The notes under the pieces were generated by a model. That model was not told where the DNA came from. It saw only the letters and a list, made by a program, of their open reading frames with translations, and did no database searches. A stretch of 60,393 nt of DNA from Winogradskyella sp. (GTDB taxonomy: Bacteria > Bacteroidota > Bacteroidia > Flavobacteriales > Flavobacteriaceae): assembly GCF_016744625.1 (NCBI RefSeq), contig NZ_JADGDZ010000007.1, forward strand, positions 1-60,393, written 5' to 3'. This document shows positions 36,743 to 44,428 of the stretch, piece by piece (position 1 is the stretch's first letter; every line of letters starts with the position of its first letter). A program made the translations under genes and the position numbers.

Positions 36743-37684
36743 ATGACTAATAGAATCACAACACTTTTCAATATAAAACACCCAATCATCCAAGCTGGTA
36801 TGATATGGAATAGTGGTTGGAGACTAGCTTCAGCTGCAAGTAACTCAGGAGTTTTAGGATTAATTGGAGCAGGTTCCATGTATCCAGATGTACTTAGAGA
36901 GCACATTCAGAAATGTAAAGCTGCAACCAACAAACCGTTTGGTGTCAATGTGCCAATGCTATATCCAAACATCACTGAGATAATGGATATTATTGTAGAA
37001 GAAGGGGTAAAGATTGTCTTTACATCTGCAGGAAACCCAAAGACTTGGACCAAATGGTTACAGGATAAAGGTATAACTGTAGTACATGTGGTGAGTAGCG
37101 TAAAGTTTGCCTTAAAAGCACAAGACGCAGGAGTAGATGCTATCGTAGCCGAAGGTTTTGAAGCAGGAGGACACAATGGAAGAGATGAAACCACAACCTT
37201 AACGTTGATTCCTATGGTTAAAGAACAACTTCAAATTCCATTAATCGCAGCAGGAGGTATTGCTACAGGAAAAGCCATGCTAGCTTGTATGGTTTTAGGA
37301 GCAGATGGAGTACAAGTTGGCAGTCGTTTTGTAGCTAGTGAAGAATCTTCTGCACACCAAGCCTTTAAGCAGATGGTTGTTAATGCTAAAGAAGGAGATA
37401 CGCAATTAACCTTAAAAGAATTAGCACCTGTACGACTCATAAAAAATAAGTTTTACAACGAATTACAAGAACTCTATAAAACGGCACCAACACCAGAACA
37501 GCTTAAAGAACTTTTAGGAAGAGCAAGAGCCAAACGTGGTATGTTTGAAGGTGATTTAGATGATGGTGAATTAGAAATTGGGCAAATCGCTGGATTGATT
37601 AACGATGTTAAGCCAGTTGCTGAGATTGTTGAAGATATGGTTGCTGAGTTTGAAGAGGCTAAACTTAATATTGGTTCACATTAG
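36743..37684 (+). CDS. Nitronate monooxygenase / 2-nitropropane dioxygenase family flavoprotein
   Basis: The start at 36743 (MTNRITTLFNIKHPIIQAGM) gives 313 residues, the usual length; the ATG at 36686 would place coding sequence in a repeat. The TIM-barrel FMN motifs are clear: GMIWNSGWRLASAASNSG, AIVAEGFEAGGHNGRD (with the conserved His), PLIAAGGIATGKAMLACMVL and GADGVQVGSRFVASEES. Members oxidise nitronates or act as FMN-dependent enoyl reductases (FabK-like); which applies cannot be told. It ends 74 bp before the left attC-like palindrome of the TIR-like gene pair. Confidence 0.85.
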   Translation: MTNRITTLFNIKHPIIQAGMIWNSGWRLASAASNSGVLGLIGAGSMYPDVLREHIQKCKAATNKPFGVNVPMLYPNITEIMDIIVEEGVKIVFTSAGNPKTWTKWLQDKGITVVHVVSSVKFALKAQDAGVDAIVAEGFEAGGHNGRDETTTLTLIPMVKEQLQIPLIAAGGIATGKAMLACMVLGADGVQVGSRFVASEESSAHQAFKQMVVNAKEGDTQLTLKELAPVRLIKNKFYNELQELYKTAPTPEQLKELLGRARAKRGMFEGDLDDGELEIGQIAGLINDVKPVAEIVEDMVAEFEEAKLNIGSH

Positions 37685-37757
37685 TTAAAAACGCTCTTAT
37701 TGCTTTAAAATTACGTAGTTCTACGTATTGATTTTATACTATAGAAAAACTAACTTC

Positions 37758-37808
37758 GCTTAACGTTTGATATAAGTCATTAAAACGACGTCATATCATA
37801 ACATTGGC
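37758..37808. repeat. attC-like palindrome at the left end of the TIR-like gene pair
   Basis: The segment starts with GCTTAAC, a match to the integron attC motif RYYYAAC. It folds on itself: AACGTT/TGATAT (37762-37773) pairs with ATATCA/T/AACATT (37793-37805, one bulge and a wobble), and GTC (37776-37778) with GAC (37787-37789). The expected 3' core GTTRRRY is degenerate (CATTGGC). It lies 14 bp before the ATG of the TIR-like gene. CGCTTAACGTT (37757-37767) recurs inverted as AACGTTAAGCG at 38920-38930. A separate perfect palindrome, TACGTAG/CTACGTA, lies at 37712-37727. Confidence 0.45.
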
Positions 37809-37822
37809 AGTAATTTAAAAAA

Positions 37823-38563
37823 ATGAGTGAACAATCAATAATATTAGCCAAAATAGCAGCTCTGAAAAAGAGCTTTGAAAGTATTGAATATGGTTACGGA
37901 GATAGATGTATTGGAAGTAGTATTGAACCGTTACTTCCTCGATACGAAACTCTAATTAAAAAATTAGAAACCCAATTTGACGGATTATTTGATGATTTGC
38001 CGAATTTGTCTTTGCCCAAATCATTGGGTAATAGCGGAAATGATAGCTTGTATCAAAGATATGGAATTACACCATTAATAAATAATCTTGATTATGTGTT
38101 GGAGGTTTATTCAAATATGCGAATTGGAGAAAAAACTGAAAAAATAAAAAAAGCTAATAGAGTTTTTATAAGTCACGGAAGAAGTGAAGAATGGAGAAAG
38201 CTTCAAGCTTATTTAGAAAAAGACCTTGAACATAATACTCTGGAATTAGCACAAGAGGCAAATTTAGGAAGAACAATTTTACAAAAATTATCGGAAGAAG
38301 CGCAGAAATGTTCAGTGGCTGTAATCGTAATGACTGGAGATGATATTACAGAAGATGGCGATATAAGAGCAAGAGAAAATGTAATGCACGAAATTGGATT
38401 CTTTCAAGGTTTTTATGGACTGAATAATGTGGTTCTACTTCACGAAAGTGGAGTAAATATTCCAAGTAATATTCACGGTCTAGTTTATATTCCGTTTGCA
38501 AAAGATACAATTGATGCAACTTTCGGTGCACTACATAGAGAATTAAAAGTTTTAATGAATTAA
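37823..38563 (+). CDS. TIR-like nucleotide-binding protein (PF10137-type), candidate NAD-targeting effector
   Basis: This 246-residue cytosolic protein has a helical N-terminal part (residues 1-105) and a C-terminal TIR-like domain. The latter starts NRVFISHGRSEEW (about 112-124), has VAVIVMTGDD (165-174), and then the hallmark ARENVMHEIGFFQGFYGLNN (183-202), with Glu190 in the place of the likely catalytic Glu, followed by VVLLHESGVNIPSNIHGLVY. PF10137 domains occur in nucleotide-activated and other antiphage systems, where some cleave NAD. No cyclase or sensor partner is next to it, so a defence role is inferred. It is paired, 6 bp apart, with a small DUF2158-like gene and bracketed by attC-like palindromes. 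Confidence 0.75.
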   Translation: MSEQSIILAKIAALKKSFESIEYGYGDRCIGSSIEPLLPRYETLIKKLETQFDGLFDDLPNLSLPKSLGNSGNDSLYQRYGITPLINNLDYVLEVYSNMRIGEKTEKIKKANRVFISHGRSEEWRKLQAYLEKDLEHNTLELAQEANLGRTILQKLSEEAQKCSVAVIVMTGDDITEDGDIRARENVMHEIGFFQGFYGLNNVVLLHESGVNIPSNIHGLVYIPFAKDTIDATFGALHRELKVLMN

Positions 38564-38569
38564 ACGATT

Positions 38570-38791
38570 ATGGGAAAATATACAATTAAAGATTTTAAAA
38601 GAGGAGACAAGGTTTACCATTTAAGCAACACAACATTAATTATGGTAGTAATTGATGTTCATAATGATATAAACGAAGTTGAATGTCGTTGGCTTGATAA
38701 AAGTGGAAAAATTCAAATTATTGGTTTCTTTGGAGAAGAGTTGGGAAAAACAGACGACTTAAGACCATCTATTAGTTTTGGATCAATATAA
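38570..38791 (+). CDS. DUF2158 (YodC)-like small protein
   Basis: This 73-residue protein has the small beta-barrel pattern of DUF2158: YTIKDFKRGDKVYHLSNTTL, then IMVVIDVHNDINEVECRWLD and IIGFFGEELGKTDDL. The family lists a conserved CxW near the middle, here ECRWLD. Function unknown. It starts 6 bp after the TIR-like gene, so both are expressed together. In such a position it could be a partner, an inhibitor or a passenger; nothing in the sequence decides. Its stop is followed within 8 bp by the right attC-like palindrome. Confidence 0.6.
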   Translation: MGKYTIKDFKRGDKVYHLSNTTLIMVVIDVHNDINEVECRWLDKSGKIQIIGFFGEELGKTDDLRPSISFGSI

Positions 38792-38798
38792 AAACTAC

Positions 38799-38930
38799 TG
38801 GCAACACCGTATATAATTTATTGCTAGTTCTAGCCTACTTACGAAAATCCTCGCGGATTTTCTATTTGGTTTGTATTTGCTAATTAGGTGCTTAAATCAC
38901 GCAACAAACCATATACAACAACGTTAAGCG
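38799..38930. repeat. attC-like palindromic element at the right end of the TIR-like gene pair
   Basis: About 130 bp of nested symmetry: GTATAT (38809-38814) with ATATAC (38911-38916), GGTTTGT (38868-38874) with ACAAACC (38904-38910), GCTAG/CTAGC (38823-38834), and a perfect hairpin AAAATCC/GGATTTT (38844-38861). The end is GTTAAGC (38923-38929), an exact match to the attC core GTTRRRY, in the context AACGTTAAGCG, which is the inverted copy of 37757-37767. The 5' core TGGCAAC keeps only YAAC or less of RYYYAAC. The size is in the known attC range, but structural features such as extrahelical bases were not verified. Confidence 0.5.
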
Positions 38931-39000
38931 CTCCTCAAAATTTATAAAAACAACTCAAATCAAAATAATAACTTTTGTGTTTTGTTTTGAGTAATTATAA

Positions 39001-39034
39001 AAAAACTCCAATACTAAATAAGCATTGGAGTTTT
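39001..39034 (-). terminator. Intrinsic terminator after the VCBS/ASPIC gene
   Basis: Arms AAAACTCCAAT (39002-39012) and ATTGGAGTTTT (39024-39034) are perfect over 11 bp with an 11-base loop. T-runs follow on the minus strand and A/T-rich sequence on the plus strand, so it may act in both directions. It lies 22 bp after the stop of the 39057 gene. Confidence 0.78.
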
Positions 39035-39056
39035 ATATTTTAATAGTTTTTAATTT

Positions 39057-42000
39057 TTACTGTTTTATGAATTTCTCGGTAAATACTTTCCCTTCAGATT
39101 CTAAACGCAAAATATAATTGCCTTGGCTTAAGTTAGACACATCAATAGAGTGTTGTTCTAACTTTAAGTTCATCACACGTTTTCCTTCAATATTAAAAAT
39201 TGTTGCAATTTTTCCAACCAAGTTGACAGAGCTATTAATATTAATCACTTTTCCAACAGGATTAGGGTGGATAGTAATACTTTTAAACGCCTCGTCTTCA
39301 ATGTTTAATACATTTTGCCCTTCAATAATTATATGATGTGTATTAATTGTAGGATTTGTTATGTTATCAACAATACCAGATGGCCAGTAAATAATAATAT
39401 TAGTAATAGCAGTATCTGTTCCAATTCCGAAATGTGTGTTTAACGAACTCATAAAACGAAATCCTTCTCCACTTCTTACATCACGAATTTGAATACCAGA
39501 AGCTGTATGAACTTCGACTCTGGCTCCAATACCGTTAATATTACTTTGAACTCCAGTAGTGGTAATTTTAATCCAATTATTACTGTTAGCGTCATTTGTT
39601 AATAAAGTAGTACCAGAAATAGCATCAATAAATCCGTCGTTATTCATATCTCCAAAAGAACCATTGTTTCCAGATAAAATATTTTCATAGGCATTAAATG
39701 TCATATCGCCTTTTCCAAATAGGATATTTCCGTTAGAAGCAATATCTAAATTTCCATCGTTGTCAAAATCGTGTGTACAGTTTTCAATACCTGTAGCTGT
39801 TAAATCTAAAACTCCAGATGTAGCAGTTACATTAACGAAAACACCATTACCATCATTTCTTAATAATTTAGACACACCAGAACTAGCACCAATATACATA
39901 TCCATGTCACCATCATTATCAAAATCTCCCCAAGCTGAAGACCATGTTTGTATGGTGTCGTCTAGCCCTTGAGCTGGTGCAGTATCTGTGTAAGTTCCAT
40001 CACCATTATTAGTGAATAGTTGATTGATTGGTCCACCACCACATTTTGCAATAAACATGTCTAAATCTCTATCATTATCATAATCAATCCAAATAGAACC
40101 ATAGTTTCCTCTTACAAGTCCTAAATCGCCTTGTCCATAAGATAAATTTCCGCTACCATCATTTATATAATATACATTGGCATCAACATCATGGCATACA
40201 AAGGCATCTAAGTGACCATCATTATTAATGTCGGCAAAGTTAGAGCGTTGAGAGAATACGTCTTCTGGACCTGAAATTTCTGTAAACCCAGTTCCCGAAG
40301 CATTGGCTTTCATAAAAGTAACACCATTTCCTCCTCCATATAATAAATCGGTATACCCATTTCTATCAAAATCGGCAGCAGCCAAACTCCAAGAAGGTGA
40401 ATTGTCTGCACTCGTTGTACCTATATTTGTTGCTGTACCACTTAATCCACCACCAACTTGTTGGTAGAAAATATTTACATTGGTATTACCAATAGAAACA
40501 ACATCATCTAAAAAGTCACCATTCATATCTACGGCAGCTCTTTGTGTTCCAGAAGTTGAAACTGTTGAACTTGTAAATGTTGAAGGAGCTGGTGGGTTTG
40601 ATGTTGAAAACACTAAAGGTCCTCCCCAAATACTAGTATCTAATCCACAAATTGCACGTACATATACTTCATATACTATACCTGGATCTAAGGCTGTTAA
40701 GTTTGCACTTGCTGTACTTGTAGCAGTTCCTGATCCTGTTGGAATTCCTGTTCCAGAAGTCTGTACAACATACTCCCAATTACTTTCTCCACTATTTGCT
40801 GTCCAAGATACGGTTGCTGAGGTTTGCGTTACAGCACTAACTCCAATACTTGAAGGAGCAATACAGAAGGATCCACACGTTTCTACACGTACATAGTCAA
40901 TAGACATATCTCCTGCAAAACCTGTTCCTGTTCCTGTATGGCTAAATTCTAAATATATTACCTGTCCTACATAGACATCTAAGTTGATACCAATAGGAAT
41001 CCATGCTTCAGTTCCACTTGTTTGTAATTCTCCTGTATGTGAAAATACTGTTGTAAAAGAACCACCTATAGAAGTTCCGACCTTTACATTTAAAGTTCCC
41101 ATATCCTCTCCATACGCATGCATATAGAAAGATAATTCTGCACCATCTGTTGCTGTTGATAAATCTATTGCAGGGCTTATTGCAGAAGCTGTAGCTGTTG
41201 TGTTTCCAGAGGCTTCGTAATTCATGAAGTTTGAACCACTAAACGCATTGTTAGGTCCAGTACCACCAGATCCTGATTCGTTAGGGATTTCCCAACTTCC
41301 GTTTCCACCGTTTAAATCTCCAGCCCAACCAGAAGTTGAATCAAACTCTTCTGTATAGATAAAAGTCGAAGATCCGGAAGCGCATGTAACACCAACTGGT
41401 CCTGGAGGTGGACAATTACTTTGTGTTATTGAGCTGCTGTTTACAGAACAATTAACATCCTGATCATTTTGAATATTGATGACAACGTTAGTAGCGTTTA
41501 GATATGGCCCGAATTGAACCGTTCCAGAAGCATTTAATGATTGTGTAGCACTAGATTGATTGTCAGATACTGTTAAAGAAGTAGCGCTTCCAAAATCAGT
41601 AACGTTAACATCTATTAAAAATCCATTACTTGCAGCACAGTCATCTACAATCGTATAGGTTGCTGTTGGGTTTGAACATGTTGCACAATTGACATCGAAA
41701 TCCCAAGGCACATAATTATTATCTGCGCAATTGATTGTATTATCAGAATTTATAGAAACAGTAATCGTATCGCCATTAGATTGAAATGTAAGACCAGTTA
41801 AATCTCCATTATTTCCATATCCGTTGTATAATTCGGTGCCATTCGTATTTAGTACAATCAATTTATCAAAATTATTTTCTACTCGTCCTGCATTGAATGT
41901 CACTCGTAAATCTGATCCATCAGAACTTGTAAAAACGAAATTTGTAGTGTCGCTATCGGTATAACAATACGTTGTGTTTGTAGGTCCTACTGCACAATCT

Positions 42001-42068
42001 ACTGTGATTTGCGCACCTGCAAAAAAGCAAGATATTAGTAAGGTTAGTAATAGTGTAATTTTTTTCAT
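39057..42068 (-). CDS. Large T9SS-secreted protein with VCBS/FG-GAP repeats and an ASPIC/UnbV domain
   Basis: This 1003-residue protein has a signal peptide (LLISCFFAGAQ). Residues about 25-130 look like a CUB-type beta domain (NNFDKLIVLNTNGTELYNGY). A MAM- or lectin-like region (about 235-400) contains FVYTEEFDSTSGW-type and ISPAIDLSTATDGAELSFYM sequences, then a fibronectin type III domain (about 403-490). VCBS/FG-GAP repeats follow with calcium-type loops such as DFDRNGYTDLLYGG, DYDNDRDLDMFIAK and DFDNDGDMDMYIG. An ASPIC/UnbV domain lies at about 835-915 (GARVEVHTASGIQIRDV, FGIGTDTAITNIIIYWPSG). The T9SS tail is the last 75 residues. It is probably a calcium-bound adhesin or polymer-binding surface protein. 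A di-haem lipoprotein gene is upstream. Confidence 0.85.
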   Translation of the reverse strand: MKKITLLLTLLISCFFAGAQITVDCAVGPTNTTYCYTDSDTTNFVFTSSDGSDLRVTFNAGRVENNFDKLIVLNTNGTELYNGYGNNGDLTGLTFQSNGDTITVSINSDNTINCADNNYVPWDFDVNCATCSNPTATYTIVDDCAASNGFLIDVNVTDFGSATSLTVSDNQSSATQSLNASGTVQFGPYLNATNVVINIQNDQDVNCSVNSSSITQSNCPPPGPVGVTCASGSSTFIYTEEFDSTSGWAGDLNGGNGSWEIPNESGSGGTGPNNAFSGSNFMNYEASGNTTATASAISPAIDLSTATDGAELSFYMHAYGEDMGTLNVKVGTSIGGSFTTVFSHTGELQTSGTEAWIPIGINLDVYVGQVIYLEFSHTGTGTGFAGDMSIDYVRVETCGSFCIAPSSIGVSAVTQTSATVSWTANSGESNWEYVVQTSGTGIPTGSGTATSTASANLTALDPGIVYEVYVRAICGLDTSIWGGPLVFSTSNPPAPSTFTSSTVSTSGTQRAAVDMNGDFLDDVVSIGNTNVNIFYQQVGGGLSGTATNIGTTSADNSPSWSLAAADFDRNGYTDLLYGGGNGVTFMKANASGTGFTEISGPEDVFSQRSNFADINNDGHLDAFVCHDVDANVYYINDGSGNLSYGQGDLGLVRGNYGSIWIDYDNDRDLDMFIAKCGGGPINQLFTNNGDGTYTDTAPAQGLDDTIQTWSSAWGDFDNDGDMDMYIGASSGVSKLLRNDGNGVFVNVTATSGVLDLTATGIENCTHDFDNDGNLDIASNGNILFGKGDMTFNAYENILSGNNGSFGDMNNDGFIDAISGTTLLTNDANSNNWIKITTTGVQSNINGIGARVEVHTASGIQIRDVRSGEGFRFMSSLNTHFGIGTDTAITNIIIYWPSGIVDNITNPTINTHHIIIEGQNVLNIEDEAFKSITIHPNPVGKVININSSVNLVGKIATIFNIEGKRVMNLKLEQHSIDVSNLSQGNYILRLESEGKVFTEKFIKQ

Positions 42069-42082
42069 AAGTCATTTTTTTT

Positions 42083-42117
42083 ACACTATGATATCGAAAG
42101 GATTCGCTTCATAGTGT
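42083..42117. repeat. Hairpin between the di-haem lipoprotein and VCBS genes
   Basis: ACACTATGA (42083-42091) and TCATAGTGT (42109-42117) are exact 9-bp complements around a 17-base loop. It sits in the 58-bp gap between two genes on the same strand and has no T-run of a terminator. It could be a processing or partial termination signal. Confidence 0.45.
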
Positions 42118-42126
42118 TGGTTATAG

Positions 42127-43245
42127 TTATTCGCATTCTGTTGTTAAGCCATCAATCCATTCGCCTATAAGCGCAACGGCTTCTTCATGGATAATGGTTC
42201 TGCCTAACAATGGCATTCTCAATTCTTCTGCTTCTGTATTTATTCTAAGATACATTACAGAACGTTCTTTTAAGGCTGGTGCTACAATTTTTGTCATTCC
42301 AGGGATTGCTGTCTCCGGATCTACACAAACACCTAAGTTAGTTTCATTAACTGTTTCATTAAAGGCAAAGCGCACTGGTCTGTAATCGCAATATGATAAT
42401 TCTGAGTGACAATGAGCACAATTGACATCAATATACGAGCGTACTCGTATGTCAATGGGTTGTGTTTCATCGCTCCATTTAATAACTGTATTAATTGTTG
42501 CAGGTAAGTTATCTTCTAAATAGTCTTCTGCTATTAATTTTTCTAATTGGTTTTGAGAACCATCAGTATAAGTATATATGCTATTTAAGTTTTGCGGTTT
42601 TAAACCAATAGGGATTGGATTGGATTGGCTGTTATGGCAGGTAAAGCATTTCGCATGGGATGGAATTCTATAATTTGTGCTTTTTGCAATACCATTTTCC
42701 AGAAAATCTATATTGGTAGATGAACCGTCAAGACTAAACATTGCCTCTGATTGATCGTCATTCCATATATAATCAGCAAAATGCCAATCGTCTGCTTTCC
42801 TTAACATTAAGCGTGTTTCTATAATACGCGTAGTGTTAGCTGGTTGTACATTGTTGTAATAAAATGTTTTGATTAGAATTGTTCCTACAGGAAAATCTAA
42901 AGGCTTATTATCTCCTACATAAGTGGCTTTTACATCACTAGGCATCCAAACAAAGCGTTTCTTTTTGGCGTAGTCTGTAAATAAGGTTGAAATTGGTTCG
43001 TAAGGAATAACTCCAAGTACAGGTTCTTGTGCTTTCATACTGCCTTCAAAAAAGTTGTATTCTGAAAGTGTATTAAAAGGGAAAGCGTCCATATCTAATA
43101 CTACAGGTGAAACAGGTATTGGAACATAATCGTCCTCACCAGTAGAATCGTTATCATTGCTACAAGAAAATTGCACAACAATAAATAGTGCTAGACTAGC
43201 ATGTATTAGTAGTTTTTTGATGATGTTTTGTTTTGGTTTTAGCAC
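42127..43245 (-). CDS. Di-haem c-type cytochrome-like lipoprotein (TIGR03806/HNE_0200-like)
   Basis: This 372-residue protein has an export signal ending FSCSNDNDS, probably a lipoprotein although the lipobox is not canonical. Two haem c sites are visible: CFTCH at 200-204 and CAHCH at 276-280. The surrounding pattern (FNTLSEYNFFEGS, SDYAKKKRFVWMPSDV, DFPVGTILIKTFYY, YIWNDDQSEAMF, IPIGLKPQNLN) matches a conserved family of unknown function that carries such cytochrome domains. It is likely periplasmic or outer-membrane bound and redox active. Its downstream neighbour encodes the VCBS/ASPIC protein, and both may be in one transcript. Confidence 0.78.
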   Translation of the reverse strand: MLKPKQNIIKKLLIHASLALFIVVQFSCSNDNDSTGEDDYVPIPVSPVVLDMDAFPFNTLSEYNFFEGSMKAQEPVLGVIPYEPISTLFTDYAKKKRFVWMPSDVKATYVGDNKPLDFPVGTILIKTFYYNNVQPANTTRIIETRLMLRKADDWHFADYIWNDDQSEAMFSLDGSSTNIDFLENGIAKSTNYRIPSHAKCFTCHNSQSNPIPIGLKPQNLNSIYTYTDGSQNQLEKLIAEDYLEDNLPATINTVIKWSDETQPIDIRVRSYIDVNCAHCHSELSYCDYRPVRFAFNETVNETNLGVCVDPETAIPGMTKIVAPALKERSVMYLRINTEAEELRMPLLGRTIIHEEAVALIGEWIDGLTTECE

Positions 43246-43600
43246 GAATATAATAAAAATATTGTTTGCTTAATTGACTACAAGTCTGTTACCCTTATTA
43301 TATAACATTTGAACGTACTTTTATCCTACCAATTGATTAATATTCTTTTTAAATATGAGAATTTTTTAATAAAATAAGAAAAGCTATGTTGGTCTGCATG
43401 GCTCAAGGCACAGATAGTGTGAAAGTTGATAATTGATTTTACTGCTGACTGTCCATCTTAACTAACAAAATGTGACTGAGACGACAAAGTGTTATTTAAG
43501 GATTACAAACTGAAACACCTTAAATAATATATGAAAATAATTACTTATCTTAGGTTAGTGTTTTTTTATAATGATTGAATACAACGAAATATTTAAAAAA
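43246..43600. other. Intergenic region with an inverted repeat
   Basis: This 355-bp divergent region separates the di-haem lipoprotein gene from the small T9SS gene. No ORF was found in it except the upstream extension of the latter (ATG at 43571). One clear structure is the inverted repeat TTATTTAAGG (43492-43501) and CCTTAAATAA (43518-43527), loop 16. It may be an operator or a leader hairpin. I see no tRNA or small-RNA signature otherwise. Confidence 0.4.
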
Positions 43601-44239
43601 ATGAAAAAAATAATACCTCTTTTACTATTATTAATAGTCTTTTTACCATCATTTGCTATAGATATAGTTAGTACTTCTGCCTCTCAAGTAATAGGAGGTT
43701 TAAATGTAAATGTTAAAACTTTTGAAGTTGAAGGTTTCAATCTTTTAAGTAGTGATTTTTCAATAGAAGATAGCATTATAAATCTTTCAATTTGTTACAG
43801 CAAAGATGGCACTTTAGCTTATACTAATTTAGAGCATGATTTTTTTATTCCTCTAATTAATAGTGGTAATTACACTATTAATGTAGATATTGTTTTATCG
43901 TCATTCCAGTCTACAATATGTGATTCATCCGTTGTGACTAATACAGCTTCAACTACTGCAGAATATACTTCTTTGTCAGTCAATAGTTTTGAGGATTCAG
44001 AAAGGGATAGTTTTAGTATATATCCTAATCCTGCATCAACAAAAGTCAATTTAGATTTAGAGAAAGTGTTCTATAAGCGAATTTATTTACTAGATAGCTT
44101 TGGTAGGGTTGTAAGAAGTTTTGATGAATTACACAAAAAAAATATTGAATTTGACATTTCTGACTTAAATGATGGTATTTATTTTATTGTAATTGAAGCT
44201 GATAATAGAGTTTTCTACAAAAAACTGTTAAAGAAATAG
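43601..44239 (+). CDS. Small T9SS type A sorting-domain protein
   Basis: The start at 43601 gives 212 residues with a good signal peptide (MKKIIPLLLLLIVFLPSFA); the ATG at 43571 adds ten hydrophilic residues. The mature part is a short beta-rich domain of about 120 residues (INLSICYSKDGTLAYTNLEH), without a recognised family. The sorting domain covers the last 75 residues: FSIYPNPASTKVNLDL, then IYLLDSFGRVVRSFDE, NDGIYFIVIEADN and FYKKLLKK. It is expected to be exported by T9SS. It stands alone between two intergenic regions, with no obvious partner. Confidence 0.78.
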   Translation: MKKIIPLLLLLIVFLPSFAIDIVSTSASQVIGGLNVNVKTFEVEGFNLLSSDFSIEDSIINLSICYSKDGTLAYTNLEHDFFIPLINSGNYTINVDIVLSSFQSTICDSSVVTNTASTTAEYTSLSVNSFEDSERDSFSIYPNPASTKVNLDLEKVFYKRIYLLDSFGRVVRSFDELHKKNIEFDISDLNDGIYFIVIEADNRVFYKKLLKK

Positions 44240-44416
44240 CAAAGTCTAACAACCCATTATACATACACGTACGTGTCATGGATCTTATATTCTAAAACAC
44301 GTTATAGTTCTCCTCTTTTTCTATTTAAAGATATTTAATGCAAACTAAAGAAACACGTTAAGCTAAACCACCCAAATTCACCTCATAATTAATTCGCACA
44401 ACAAAAACCTAAGCAC

Positions 44417-44424
44417 TACTTTTG
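44417..44424 (+). promoter_or_regulatory. TAnnTTTG promoter element directly before the MATE gene
   Basis: TACTTTTG matches the Bacteroidota -7 consensus and ends 4 bp before the ATG at 44429. As in guaA, the junction reads TTTTGCGC then ATG (one extra C here), implying a transcript with little or no leader. A -33 box was not obvious. Confidence 0.42.
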
Positions 44425-44428
44425 CGCC

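Noticed and set aside
37712-37727. 16-bp palindrome TACGTAG/CTACGTA after the monooxygenase gene as a terminator
   Set aside because: The loop would have only two bases and there is no clean T-run; it may be part of the palindrome-rich cassette border.
38570-38791. DUF2158-like gene as an antitoxin to the TIR-like protein
   Set aside because: The order and spacing allow it, but there is no DNA-binding or antitoxin motif, so it is left as an unassigned partner.
44265-44276. 12-bp palindrome ACACGTACGTGT after the small T9SS gene
   Set aside because: It is a single short palindrome with no second copy or promoter context, so chance cannot be excluded.
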